A stretch of DNA of 64,000 bases from Allokutzneria multivorans. GTDB lineage: Bacteria; Actinomycetota; Actinomycetes; Mycobacteriales; Pseudonocardiaceae. This document shows positions 56,408-64,000 of the stretch, piece by piece. A program made the translations under genes and the position numbers. Under the pieces are notes generated by a model, which worked only from the letters and a program-made list of their open reading frames with translations, did not search any database and had not been told where the DNA came from. Position 1 is the first letter of the stretch; every line of letters begins with the position of its first letter. Where the stretch lies: the NCBI RefSeq assembly GCF_039537405.1, contig NZ_BAABAL010000004.1:248001-312000 (forward strand), read 5' to 3'.

Positions 56408-56850
56408 TCGTCAGCGCGCTCATCGCGAACAAGTTCCGCTACGCCAGCACCACCGACGCGGCGGAGGCGTTGATCGAGGAGGCGTTGAGCGGCCGGTTCT
56501 GGCACACCCTCACCAAGTTCTACGTCTCCGACCACCCCTGCACCAGCGGCGACGACGACGGCCACGGCGAGCACTTCCCCGATCACCAGCTCAGCGTCGG
56601 CACGAACACCGCGGGCACCCTCGCCGCGCTGCACTTCTGCGCCTTCGGCGCCGACGAGATCCTGGTCCAGAGCCTGAGCGAACAGCAGCTTCCCAACGCG
56701 CCGGAGATCATCTACGACACCGACGCGCAGATGCGCTTTCCCACCAACGCCGCGATCCACCGGGACGCGGCCAGAGTCGCGCTGATCGAGTACTGCCGCA
56801 CCGGGACACAGCCGTCGTCCGTCGCCTGGCAACCCTGCGAGATCATCTGA
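56404..56850 (+). CDS. Imm1-family immunity protein for the deaminase toxin
   Basis: A 148-aa acidic protein starting with GTG in the overlap with the toxin stop. HQLSVGTNTAGTLAALHFCA resembles the Imm1 core, and the DDDGHGEHFPDH stretch is markedly acidic. Imm1 proteins are the standard neighbours of SCP1.201 deaminases and inhibit them by binding the active site. Overlap with the toxin gene means that toxin and antidote are made together. Acidic pI is expected for a protein that mimics a nucleic acid. Confidence 0.8.
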   Translation: MIVSALIANKFRYASTTDAAEALIEEALSGRFWHTLTKFYVSDHPCTSGDDDGHGEHFPDHQLSVGTNTAGTLAALHFCAFGADEILVQSLSEQQLPNAPEIIYDTDAQMRFPTNAAIHRDAARVALIEYCRTGTQPSSVAWQPCEII

Positions 56851-56867
56851 CGAACACCCGCGCGAGG

Positions 56868-57776
56868 TCACGGGCGGGGAAGGTCCTCCACGCTGAGCCG
56901 CAGCCAGCGGTCCTCGACGAGGAAGTGCAGCTCGGAGCCCCTGCCGACGACGCGCGCACTGGCGGGAAGCGGTGTGCCGTCAGGCTGAGCCACCAGGTGC
57001 TCGCCGGTCACGAGCAGGCGGTTCTCCAGCTGCACGGCGGTGACGAGCTTGTCCTGGTCGGGCTCGTACCCACCGAAGAACGCGACGGTGGAGCCACCGA
57101 CAGCGAGCGCACTCGCTCCGCTGACGTCGTTGTGCCACCCGGTCACCGTGTCCCCGTCGACGCGCACGACGGGGAAGTCGGTGTAGTAGTAGGCCCACGC
57201 GGTGTCGTCGTGGACGTTGAGCGCGTAGCAGCTGCTGATCGATCCCCACTGGTCGGCACGGTACTGCCACCGCAGGTCGAGATCGGCTGACCACCTGGTC
57301 AACCCGTGCTTCCCGACAGGGGGAGCACTGTCGCGATCGCCCCAGCCGCAGCTGCCGTAGACGCCTTCGTCGAAGTAGCCGACCCAGACCTCACCCTGAC
57401 GCGTGGTGAGCACGTGGGAGATGCCGTCCCCGAGGGTCTGTTCGAGCACCGCCGACCCGTTGGCGTCGTAGACGACCGCGTTGCGCTCCGGGCCGTCCGG
57501 GCGCCACTGGCAGCGGGCTCCGACGATGAGGACCTTGCCGTCGGGCAGCGGCTGCACCGACGGGAACGCGACGGGCCGCCACGCGATCTGAGTGGTGGTG
57601 GTCGTTCCGTGCGCGTGCACGGTCACGAACGCGGTGGTCTTGTCTTCTGCCGCCCACAGCGTGATGACCTCGCCGGACGGTCCGATCGAGCTGCACAGGA
57701 GGCTGTCGCCGTGGCGCGGTGCCACCAGCCGCGCGTGCTGACTCGCTCGGAGCGCGAGCGGTGCCGTCATCTTCAC
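56868..57776 (-). CDS. Hypothetical beta-propeller-like protein
   Basis: A 302-aa protein rich in beta strands, with repeated G-x-V-W/L and D-G-x-V/T patterns (LPDGKVLIVGARCQW, TTRQGEVWVGYFDEGVYGSC, HDDTAWAYYYTDFPVVRVDG), consistent with a six- or seven-bladed propeller. The GTG at 57776 (then ATG at 57770) is the start. Function unknown; it is convergent with the Imm1 gene and may serve as a scaffold. Confidence 0.75.
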   Translation of the reverse strand: MKMTAPLALRASQHARLVAPRHGDSLLCSSIGPSGEVITLWAAEDKTTAFVTVHAHGTTTTTQIAWRPVAFPSVQPLPDGKVLIVGARCQWRPDGPERNAVVYDANGSAVLEQTLGDGISHVLTTRQGEVWVGYFDEGVYGSCGWGDRDSAPPVGKHGLTRWSADLDLRWQYRADQWGSISSCYALNVHDDTAWAYYYTDFPVVRVDGDTVTGWHNDVSGASALAVGGSTVAFFGGYEPDQDKLVTAVQLENRLLVTGEHLVAQPDGTPLPASARVVGRGSELHFLVEDRWLRLSVEDLPRP

Positions 57777-57854
57777 CGGCTCAGCCCATCACGTCACCGC
57801 ACCGAAGCGGGCGAACAGCCGTCGAAATACCACTTTCGACCCAGGCGGGGAGGT

Positions 57855-59762
57855 TCAGGCGGCTCCGGTGTCGCGGCGGGCCTTGGCCAAGGTCTCCGAG
57901 CCGAGCGCGGTCTCCAGCTGCTCCCACCGCGTCACGAGGTCCGACATCATCAGCATCATCACGTCGGGGAAGGCGTACAGGAAGCTCTGGTACCGGTAGT
58001 GGTCCAGGTAGAACACCACGACGTCGTCGCTGAGCGCGGTGACCGAAGTGGTGCGGGCGTTGAAGAACAGGTCGTGGTGGCCCAGCAGCGCACCGCGCCC
58101 GAGCACCGCGCGCTCGTAGATCCCGCCGAAGTCGACCTCGACCTCACCGCTCGTGACGAGGAACACCCCGTGCGCGGCGTCGTCCTCGCGGAACAGGGAA
58201 TCCCCTGCGGTGTAAGGGATCTCGTCGAACATCGACGCGAGCGTCTCCAGCTCGGAGTCGACGAGCGCGGTGAACAGGCGCACGCCGTGCGGGTCGACGC
58301 TCTCCCGCAGGCAGGCCACGCGCTCGGTCAGCTCGTGCTGGCTGATGTGGGTCATGCGCATGCGCACGAAGCGCAGCATCCGGTCGGTGTTGCGGTTCTG
58401 GCGGCGCGAGGTCCCGGCGCTCGGCGGGGTGTAGACCTCGGAGTTCCCGCTGATGCGCGCGGCTTCGCGCAGGCCGGACTCGTAGGCGCTGTGCACGCAG
58501 CCCCAGTGGTAGTGATTGGTGCCCTCACCGGCGAAGAACACCTTGTCGCCCAACGGTTCCGCGAGGGTGGCGATGTCCTTGGAGGAAGCGTCGACGCCGA
58601 TGCACGTGTAGGAGCCCAGCGCGAAGGGATCGGTCGACCACGCGGTGCGCGAGACGTGGTTCGGTGCGGGCGCATCGGCTCCGAAGACGTCCTGCACGAC
58701 GGTGGTGGCGTAGGCGCAGACCTCCTGCTCCGACCAGCTCTCCGCCTCTCGGCCGAGCGAGGCGCCGAGCAGCATCACCAGGATGGGCTTGCCGTGGGAC
58801 TTCCACATGCTGATGACGACGGTGGGGTAGCGGTCGGTGTCGCGGCACAGGTAGCCGAACACGTACTGGTCCTTGGGCCAGAAGGGTTCCTCGTAGTGCA
58901 GCGCGATCTTGTTGAGGGTGCCGAAGCCCAGCCGTGCGATCGCTGAGCGCTTGGTGCCGGGCAGTTCGGGTTCGAAGCGCACCGCCCCGGCCTTGAGCAC
59001 GCCGAGCGGTAACGTCACCAGGACCTTGTCCGCCTCGAACTCTCCGTGGTCGGTCGTCACCCGCACGGTGCCCGCCGTGCTGTCGATCCGCGTGACCACG
59101 TGGCCCAGCCGCACGTCCAGTCCTTCGGCGATCGCGTCCACGACGGACTGGTACCCCTGGTGCAGCGTGCTGTCGCCGTAGCCGTAGACGAGGTAGCCGT
59201 CCTCCCAGAACTTCAGCGACAGCTTGTCCGCGTCCTCGCCCACGTCCTCGCGCAGGATCACGTTGAGGTGGTAGCGAACCGCCTGTTCGTCCTCTGTGGA
59301 CAGTTGGCGGTCGGCGAGGATCTGGCGCAGCGCCTCGCCGAGGGAGATGTCCGGCCGCTGTTCCTTGCGCGCGATGGCGGCCCGCTGCTCCAGCTCGTGC
59401 AGCACGTCGTCGGCCAGCTCCAGCGTGCGGCTCTTGGTGCGGTGGTTGGCGGCGCGGTTGTCCGCGCCGAAGAGGTCGAGGCTGTCGAAGCCGCCCGTGT
59501 AGGCGCTGTCGCCGCCCACGTAGCTGTAGGGGATGCCCAGGTCCTCCACCAGCTCGGTGAGCGGGTTGCCGTCCGTGCCGTGGATCCAGTGCGCGCCGAG
59601 GTCGACGCCGTCCTCATCGGTCCAGATCCGCCCGCCGACGCGCTCGCGCGCCTCCAGGACGGTGACGGGGTGACCGAGCTGGCTCAGGGTGCGCGCCGCG
59701 GTGAGACCGGCCATTCCGGCTCCGACGACCACCACGCTGGGGAGATCCTGATCTTCCGGCAT
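57855..59762 (-). CDS. Amine oxidase fused to a cyclic-nucleotide-binding domain
   Basis: A 635-aa two-domain protein. Residues 8-450 form an FAD amine oxidase (VVVVGAGMAGLTAARTLSQL with GxGxxG, LEARERVGGRIWT, a C-terminal VFFAGEGTNHYHWGCVHSAY), similar to polyamine oxidase or LSD1-like enzymes. After a linker (about 452-475), residues 500-620 form a CAP-type cyclic-nucleotide-binding fold (FDEIPYTAGDSLFREDDAAH, VTSGEVEVDFGG, LLGHHDLFFNARTTSVTALS). The Arg that contacts the phosphate is not obvious, so ligand binding is uncertain. The fusion is uncommon. Confidence 0.85.
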   Translation of the reverse strand: MPEDQDLPSVVVVGAGMAGLTAARTLSQLGHPVTVLEARERVGGRIWTDEDGVDLGAHWIHGTDGNPLTELVEDLGIPYSYVGGDSAYTGGFDSLDLFGADNRAANHRTKSRTLELADDVLHELEQRAAIARKEQRPDISLGEALRQILADRQLSTEDEQAVRYHLNVILREDVGEDADKLSLKFWEDGYLVYGYGDSTLHQGYQSVVDAIAEGLDVRLGHVVTRIDSTAGTVRVTTDHGEFEADKVLVTLPLGVLKAGAVRFEPELPGTKRSAIARLGFGTLNKIALHYEEPFWPKDQYVFGYLCRDTDRYPTVVISMWKSHGKPILVMLLGASLGREAESWSEQEVCAYATTVVQDVFGADAPAPNHVSRTAWSTDPFALGSYTCIGVDASSKDIATLAEPLGDKVFFAGEGTNHYHWGCVHSAYESGLREAARISGNSEVYTPPSAGTSRRQNRNTDRMLRFVRMRMTHISQHELTERVACLRESVDPHGVRLFTALVDSELETLASMFDEIPYTAGDSLFREDDAAHGVFLVTSGEVEVDFGGIYERAVLGRGALLGHHDLFFNARTTSVTALSDDVVVFYLDHYRYQSFLYAFPDVMMLMMSDLVTRWEQLETALGSETLAKARRDTGAA

Positions 59763-59915
59763 CGTTCGATTGTGGGAGTCCGCGCGGGCTCGCACAGCCC
59801 CGGATCGTGTGCTCGCGCTGAGCCGTCCGGGTTGATCATCAGCCGCAATTCGGTTGAGCCGTGGGCGGCGCCGCGTTGCACTGTGCGCCGGACGATCGGG
59901 AAAGGCGGCGGCAGC

Positions 59916-61133
59916 ATGAAGATCCGTTCCACCACCGAGGAGGACCGCGACGTCTTCGTCGCCACGGTCCACAAGGCGTTCGGGCGCTTCCCGGAGACCC
60001 CGGACGAGGACGGCGGCGGGTGCTGGTGGTCGGCGACCGAGATGGACCGCAACCTGCTCGCCGTGACCGACGACGGTCGCCCCATCGGCACCGCGGGGTC
60101 CTACTCGTTCGAGCTGACCCTGCCCGGCCAGGTCGTCGTCCCCGCTGCGGGCGTGAGCGCCGTCGGCGTCCTGCCCTCGCACCGGCGCCAGGGCGTGCTC
60201 AGCGCGATGATGCGCCACCAGCTCACCGACCTGCGCGAGCGAGGCGACTTCCTCTCCGTGCTGCTGGCTTCCGAGCCCGCGATCTACGGGCGGTTCGGCT
60301 ACGGGCCCGCGACCTACACGGGGCGGCTGACCGTGCAGCGCCACCGTGCCGCCTTCGCTGAGCCGCGGGCGGGCATCGGTTCGCCCGGTTCGCCCGGATC
60401 GATCGAGGTGCTCCGGCGCGATGAGTGCGTCGACGTCCTCGAAGACGTCTACGACCGCTACCGCCGCGCGCAGCCCGGCGCGCTGTCGCGTCCGCCCCGC
60501 TGGTGGGCTCTGCGCGCGGGGCAACCCCCGGTCGCCGCCGCGCCGCGCTATGTCGCCGTGCACCGTGATGCGGAGGGGAACGCGAACGGATACGCGAGCT
60601 ATTCCCTTGCGGACGGCACTTTGACCGTCGACGAGACAATTGCACTCGACGACATCGTTTTTGTCGCCCTTGTCAAGTTTGCGCTCGGTCACGACTTGGT
60701 TGCTCAGGTGGTGTTCAAACACGTTCCGCACGAGCACCCAGTGCGCTGGAAGTTCGCCGACTTCAGCGCCGGTGAGGCGAGCCATCACACCGAATGGCTC
60801 TGGGTGCGCCTGCTTGATGTCCCGCGCGCGCTGGCTGCGCGCCGGTGGTTCACCGACGGTGAGATCGTGCTGGGCGCCACCGATCCGTTCCTTGGTGATC
60901 ATGGCCGCTACCTGCTGACCGTGCGGGACGGCCGGGGTGACTGCGTGCGCACGGAGCGCGAGCCTGACCTGTCGCTGGACGTGCGCGATCTGGGTGCGAT
61001 CTACCTCGGCGGAACCGCGCCGAGCGCGCTCGTCCGCGCGGGCCACATGCGTGTCCACCATTCGGGCGCAGCTTCTCTCGCAGATCGACTGTTTCGCTCG
61101 GATGTGCCCCCGCACTGCGTTCAATGGTTTTGA
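59916..61133 (+). CDS. eis: Eis-family N-acetyltransferase
   Basis: A 405-aa protein of the Eis family, with an N-terminal GNAT (VSAVGVLPSHRRQGVLSAMM, acetyl-CoA loop R-R-Q-G-V), a second GNAT-like region and a C-terminal sterol-carrier-like domain ending in CVQWF, whose terminal carboxylate is catalytic in the family. Eis acetylates several amines of aminoglycosides and also protein lysines. The ATG at 59916 follows GGAAAGGCGG. The divergent amine oxidase gene shares the intergenic region 59763-59915. Confidence 0.88.
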   Translation: MKIRSTTEEDRDVFVATVHKAFGRFPETPDEDGGGCWWSATEMDRNLLAVTDDGRPIGTAGSYSFELTLPGQVVVPAAGVSAVGVLPSHRRQGVLSAMMRHQLTDLRERGDFLSVLLASEPAIYGRFGYGPATYTGRLTVQRHRAAFAEPRAGIGSPGSPGSIEVLRRDECVDVLEDVYDRYRRAQPGALSRPPRWWALRAGQPPVAAAPRYVAVHRDAEGNANGYASYSLADGTLTVDETIALDDIVFVALVKFALGHDLVAQVVFKHVPHEHPVRWKFADFSAGEASHHTEWLWVRLLDVPRALAARRWFTDGEIVLGATDPFLGDHGRYLLTVRDGRGDCVRTEREPDLSLDVRDLGAIYLGGTAPSALVRAGHMRVHHSGAASLADRLFRSDVPPHCVQWF

Positions 61134-61238
61134 TCTCCGTCCCGGAAAGGGGGGACATTTGAGAGCCGGATAAGAAGCTTCACATTTCTCTCGGTTACCT
61201 TTCCGCCCGTTGTCCTGTTTGAACGGGATTGGAGAGTC

Positions 61239-61631
61239 ATGCGCAAGGGAATTGCTCGCGGCTTCGCGGCCGGGCTCGTCGGCATCGGTATCTCGGCGCT
61301 GCTCGGTGCCGCGCCCGCCTCGGCGACGGAGCGGGGGGAGCCCAACTGCGGCCTCGATCGGATCTGCATGTGGGAGGACACCGAGTTCGACGGCACCCGG
61401 TACGTCGACGTCGCGGCGGCGGCGAGCGACACCTGCCACGAGATCGACTGGTGGAACGGGGACAACGAGATCAGCGCGCTCTACAACCACAGCCGGACGC
61501 TCAAGGTCACCTTGTACGCCAACGACGGCTGCACGGGAGCGCCTTTCACCCTCAACGCTGACTCCCTGATCAGTAACCTCAACAACTTCGGCTTCGACAA
61601 CGAGGCGGAGAGCTTCAAGATCCACAACTGA
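61239..61631 (+). CDS. Peptidase inhibitor family I36-like secreted protein
   Basis: A 130-aa protein with a signal peptide (MRKGIARGFAAGLVGIGISA to ASA) and a beta-rich crystallin-like domain: CGLDRICMWEDTEFDGTRYV, TCHEIDWWNGDNEISALYNH and NNFGFDNEAESFKIHN. It has four Cys. I36-family members inhibit metallopeptidases (SMPI type) in actinomycetes. GAACGGGATTGGAG before the ATG is the ribosome binding site. Confidence 0.82.
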   Translation: MRKGIARGFAAGLVGIGISALLGAAPASATERGEPNCGLDRICMWEDTEFDGTRYVDVAAAASDTCHEIDWWNGDNEISALYNHSRTLKVTLYANDGCTGAPFTLNADSLISNLNNFGFDNEAESFKIHN

Positions 61632-61642
61632 CGTTCCTGGTG

Positions 61643-61685
61643 ACACCGTGTTTCTGGATGTAGCCTGATTCCAGAAACGCGGTGT
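61643..61685. promoter_or_regulatory. 16-bp inverted repeat upstream of the TetR-hydrolase operon
   Basis: ACACCGTGTTTCTGGA (61643-61658) pairs with 61670-61685 at 15 of 16 positions, with an 11-bp spacer. It lies 22 bp before the TetR start at 61707 and 12 bp after the I36 stop. It is the likely TetR operator; the spacer TGTAGCCTGAT may include the -10. A terminator for the I36 gene is the alternative reading. Confidence 0.6.
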
Positions 61686-61706
61686 TACTCATTGTCGGGG
61701 CGGTGG

Positions 61707-62291
61707 ATGTCCAGGTTGACGCGGGCCGAGCAGCAGCTGGTCACGCACGAGCGGTTGCTCGGCGCCGGGCGGGCGGTGTTCGCGCGGCGAGGCTTCCTCG
61801 CGGCCACGGTGGAGGAGATCGTCGCCGAGGCCGGTTACACGCGAGGCGCGCTGTACAAGCACTTCGGCGGCAGGGAAGGGCTCTGGCTGGCGATCACCGA
61901 CGCCCAGGCCGAGGACCACCTGGCGGATCTTGAGAAGCGTCTCGGTGGCGTGTCCGATCGCGACGCGCTGGTCGACGCGCTCGTGCCCGCCGGGTCGGTG
62001 TTCGGCGGCGGCGCGCTCCGGGCCGTGTACGAGTTCACGGCGTGGATCGCCGGGCAGCCCGAAGTGGCCGCGACCGTGATCGCCGCGCAGCGACTGCGTG
62101 AGGAACGGATCGTCGCGATGCTGGAGCGCACGTGCTCGCGCTTGGACGTCCGGGCGACCATGCCGCTGACCGAGGTCGTCGTGCTCGTCGGCGCGCTCGG
62201 CGGCAGTCTCGCCCTGCGCAGCGCCATGGACGCCGAGACCGATGTGCGAGCCGTCGCCATCGGCGTACTCGGCTCGGTGTTCCCGGCATGA
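61707..62291 (+). CDS. TetR-family regulator
   Basis: A 194-aa regulator from the ATG at 61707 (MSRLTRAEQQLVTHERLLGA). The helix-turn-helix is RAVFARRGFLAATVEEIVAE and GYTRGALYKHFGGREGLWLA, the recognition helix being GALYKHFGG. It overlaps the hydrolase gene by four bases (ATGA). It probably controls its own operon through the palindrome at 61643-61685. Inducer unknown; the hydrolase may act on it. Confidence 0.92.
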   Translation: MSRLTRAEQQLVTHERLLGAGRAVFARRGFLAATVEEIVAEAGYTRGALYKHFGGREGLWLAITDAQAEDHLADLEKRLGGVSDRDALVDALVPAGSVFGGGALRAVYEFTAWIAGQPEVAATVIAAQRLREERIVAMLERTCSRLDVRATMPLTEVVVLVGALGGSLALRSAMDAETDVRAVAIGVLGSVFPA

Positions 62292-63115
62292 GCATTCGCC
62301 TGTCCCGCAACGGTGACATCGAGATCGCCTACGAGACCTTCGGTGCTGCCAGTGGTCGTCCGCTGCTGTTGCTCCAGGGCGCGAGCGCTCCGATGGAGGG
62401 CTGGCCGGACGGGTTCTGCGCGACCCTGGTCGATCGCGGCTTCCACGTGGCGCGCTGCGACAACCGCGACGCCGGTCGTTCTTCTCGCGCCACCGAGCCG
62501 TACACGCTCACCGACATGGCTCTTGACTCGTTGAGCGTCATGGACGCGCTGGGCTGGCCCGCCGCGCACGTCGTCGGCGTCTCCCTCGGCGGGATGATCG
62601 CTCAGGTCATGGCCGCGCGGCACCGGGACCGCGTGCTCAGCCTGACGTCGATGTGCTCCGCCCCCGACGCGTCCTTCCGGCGCTCCAAGCTCAGCACCCT
62701 GGTCCGGTTCGCCCTGCTGACCGGCCGGGCACCGTCCACTCCGGAGGCTTCTGGCGAGCGCCTCGTCAAGTTGTTGCGGCTGGTCGGTTCCCGTGGTTTC
62801 CCGCAGGACGAGGAGTGGGCGCGCCGCACCGGCAGCGCGGGCCACGCCCACCGCACCGACTTCGCCGCCGCCCGCCGCCAAGCCGCCGCCGCGCGCTCCG
62901 CCGGTGACCGCCGCGCCGAGCTGGCCACGATCACCGCGCCCACCCTGGTGCTCAGCGGAGGCGTCGACCCCGTGCAGCCGCCGCGCGCCGGGAAGGCCAC
63001 CGCCGACGCCATCCCCGGTGCGCGGTTCGTCGTCCACCCCGGACTCGGCCACGACCTGCCGCCCGGACTGTGGTCGGCCTTCGCCGACGACATCGCGGAG
63101 CTGGCCCGTGGCTGA
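62288..63115 (+). CDS. Alpha/beta-hydrolase
   Basis: A 275-aa hydrolase: LLLLQGASAPMEGWPDGFCA (oxyanion region), VVGVSLGGMIAQVMAARHRD with the nucleophilic Ser, VLSGGVDPVQPPRAG with the Asp, and HPGLGHDLPPGLWSAF with the His. This is the esterase/epoxide-hydrolase type. It starts in the overlap with the TetR stop and ends in an overlap with the membrane protein gene, so three genes form one operon. Confidence 0.92.
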   Translation: MSIRLSRNGDIEIAYETFGAASGRPLLLLQGASAPMEGWPDGFCATLVDRGFHVARCDNRDAGRSSRATEPYTLTDMALDSLSVMDALGWPAAHVVGVSLGGMIAQVMAARHRDRVLSLTSMCSAPDASFRRSKLSTLVRFALLTGRAPSTPEASGERLVKLLRLVGSRGFPQDEEWARRTGSAGHAHRTDFAAARRQAAAARSAGDRRAELATITAPTLVLSGGVDPVQPPRAGKATADAIPGARFVVHPGLGHDLPPGLWSAFADDIAELARG

Positions 63116-63347
63116 CTTCGTGATCCCCTTGGTGCTGCTGGTCTCCTTCGGCATCACCTTCGCCGGGCTGCCGTTGCTCGCCGCCCGCGTCCGCCGCCGG
63201 GGCAGCGGATCTGAGTTCTTCGGCCCGTTCGAGGAGATCTGGTACCCCGCCGCCGCACGCACCCGCATCGAGATCCAGGTGCAGTCCGAACGCCGCGCCC
63301 CCGCCCCCACACCCGGCGACCCGCCCCTGCTCCGCCCGGATCGCTGA
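63108..63347 (+). CDS. Small single-helix membrane protein
   Basis: A 79-aa protein starting with GTG at 63108, which overlaps the end of the hydrolase gene. It has one N-terminal membrane helix (FVIPLVLLVSFGITFAGLPL), then a basic RVRRRGSG stop-transfer segment and a Pro-rich tail. Function unknown. The overlap and direction suggest that it belongs to the TetR-hydrolase operon. Confidence 0.65.
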   Translation: MADFVIPLVLLVSFGITFAGLPLLAARVRRRGSGSEFFGPFEEIWYPAAARTRIEIQVQSERRAPAPTPGDPPLLRPDR

Positions 63348-63381
63348 CGTCGACGGGTGGCGCGGGGGTAGCGTTCCGGGC

Positions 63382-63963
63382 GTGCCGCAGCTGATTCACG
63401 TGAACGGGCCGTCCGGTGCCGGGAAGTCGACGTTCGCGCGGGCGTACGCCGATCGGCACCCGGGAGTGCTCAACCTCGACATCGACCAGGTCGCGAGCCT
63501 GGTCGGCGGCTGGCGCGAGGACTTCTGGAGGGCGTTCGAGGCCGGGCGGTCGCTGGCGGTGGCCATGGCGGAGACCCACCTCCGGACGGGGCACGACGTG
63601 GTGATGCCGCAGCTGGTGACCGGCCCGCACGAGATCGTGGAGTTCGAGGCAGCGGCCGGGCGCGCCGGGGCGGAGTACCGCGAGGTCGTGCTGGCGGTCG
63701 ACAAGGAGCTGATGAAGCAGCGTTTCGCTTGTCGGGCAGGGGAAAACGCCTCTGAGCTGGATCGCCGCGTCGACGAGGTGGTCACGCGGGGCGGAGGGCC
63801 GGTGCTGCTGGAGCGGATTCACGACCAGCTCTCCGCCTACGTGGGCACGCGCCCGGAGTGCACGGTGGTCCGCACCGACGACCTCCGCCCGGACGAGACC
63901 TACGACGCGGTGGTGGCCCTGCTGGCTCAGCGCTCGCCGAGCACCTTCTCGCGGCCGGACTGA
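63382..63963 (+). CDS. P-loop NTPase (AAA-like kinase)
   Basis: A 193-aa P-loop protein with Walker A NGPSGAGKSTFARAYADRHP and a possible Walker B-like NLDIDQVASLVG. It has the size of shikimate-kinase or guanylate-kinase-like phosphotransferases. GTG start at 63382. The partner substrate is unknown; it may phosphorylate a small molecule. Confidence 0.85.
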   Translation: MPQLIHVNGPSGAGKSTFARAYADRHPGVLNLDIDQVASLVGGWREDFWRAFEAGRSLAVAMAETHLRTGHDVVMPQLVTGPHEIVEFEAAAGRAGAEYREVVLAVDKELMKQRFACRAGENASELDRRVDEVVTRGGGPVLLERIHDQLSAYVGTRPECTVVRTDDLRPDETYDAVVALLAQRSPSTFSRPD

Positions 63964-64000
63964 CGCAGAGCGAAGTAGCACAGGGCGAGTACGCCGACCA
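63927..64000 (-). CDS. C-terminal end of a membrane protein, partial
   Basis: The last bases of the window, read on the minus strand, give an open frame of 23 codons and a stop (VGVLALCYFALRQSGREKVL ending GER), with a hydrophobic segment followed by basic residues, as at the C-terminus of a membrane transporter. It overlaps the convergent kinase gene by 37 bp. The frame continues beyond the window. Confidence 0.35.
   Translation of the reverse strand, partial: VGVLALCYFALRQSGREKVLGER

Noticed and set aside
57306..58946. Plus-strand frame of 546 codons opposite the propeller and oxidase genes
   Set aside because: Shadow of two recognised minus-strand genes.

Overview
This window comes from a high-GC actinomycete chromosome. 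Strong GC bias in third codon positions, frequent GTG starts, many ATGA/GTGA stop-start overlaps, a mycothiol-dependent maleylpyruvate-isomerase-family enzyme, an Eis-type acetyltransferase, a WXG/ESX-like toxin module and an IdeR/DmdR-type iron box all point to Actinomycetota. The gene content looks most like Pseudonocardiales (Saccharothrix, Lentzea or Allokutzneria-like), but that is an inference from content only. No rRNA, tRNA, phage, CRISPR array or intact transposase was seen. This is a mosaic of short operons with many regulators and acetyltransferases.

Layout. 1-6.7 kb: a secreted protein, an AraC/GyrI regulator, an MFS pump divergent from an FMN reductase-TetR pair across a palindrome, a small secreted Cys protein and a coupled unknown pair. 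6.8-12.4 kb: a large membrane M48 peptidase, a Tat amidase with a 57-aa overlapping partner, then a perfect 16-bp inverted repeat, seven 30-bp hairpin repeats and a dispersed repeat. 12.4-16.6 kb: a GNAT plus IF-1 paralogue operon behind a leader peptide and a hairpin that covers its ribosome binding site; then YrdC-like, HMGL-like and CoaD-like paralogues and an APH kinase. 16.9-22.9 kb: SUKH-3, AMIN-like lipoprotein, secreted peptidase, TspO and a short-chain dehydrogenase. 22.9-28.6 kb: a two-component system and a three-gene MoxR/VWA-metallopeptidase system.

28.6-36.5 kb: methyltransferase, RidA, a DUF222/HNH endonuclease in a repeat-rich island, an RHH-VOC-MFS operon with a palindromic operator, and a GNAT operon ending in a 42-aa peptide. 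36.5-46 kb: a second two-component system, DUF998, a polyprenyl synthase, CPBP/TetR, ArsR-SRPBCC-reductase and ECF sigma-YCII modules, each with a visible operator or start-stop coupling. 46-50.6 kb: a glutamine-synthetase-like enzyme, an M20 peptidase and a FluG-type amidohydrolase. 50.8-57.8 kb: secreted Cys protein, double GNAT, a ten-histidine HD protein, an iron-box-linked DUF1540 protein, and a DddA-like deaminase toxin with its WXG partner and Imm1 immunity protein. 57.8-64 kb: an amine oxidase fused to a cyclic-nucleotide-binding domain, Eis, an I36-type inhibitor, and a TetR-hydrolase operon behind a large palindrome.

Strongest leads are the translational-attenuator-like leader of the GNAT/IF-1 operon, the deaminase toxin module, the cluster of central-metabolism paralogues next to it, the IS5-like MITE family, and the His10 HD-domain and oxidase-cNBD fusion proteins. 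All function calls rest on motif recognition by eye; no database search was run.
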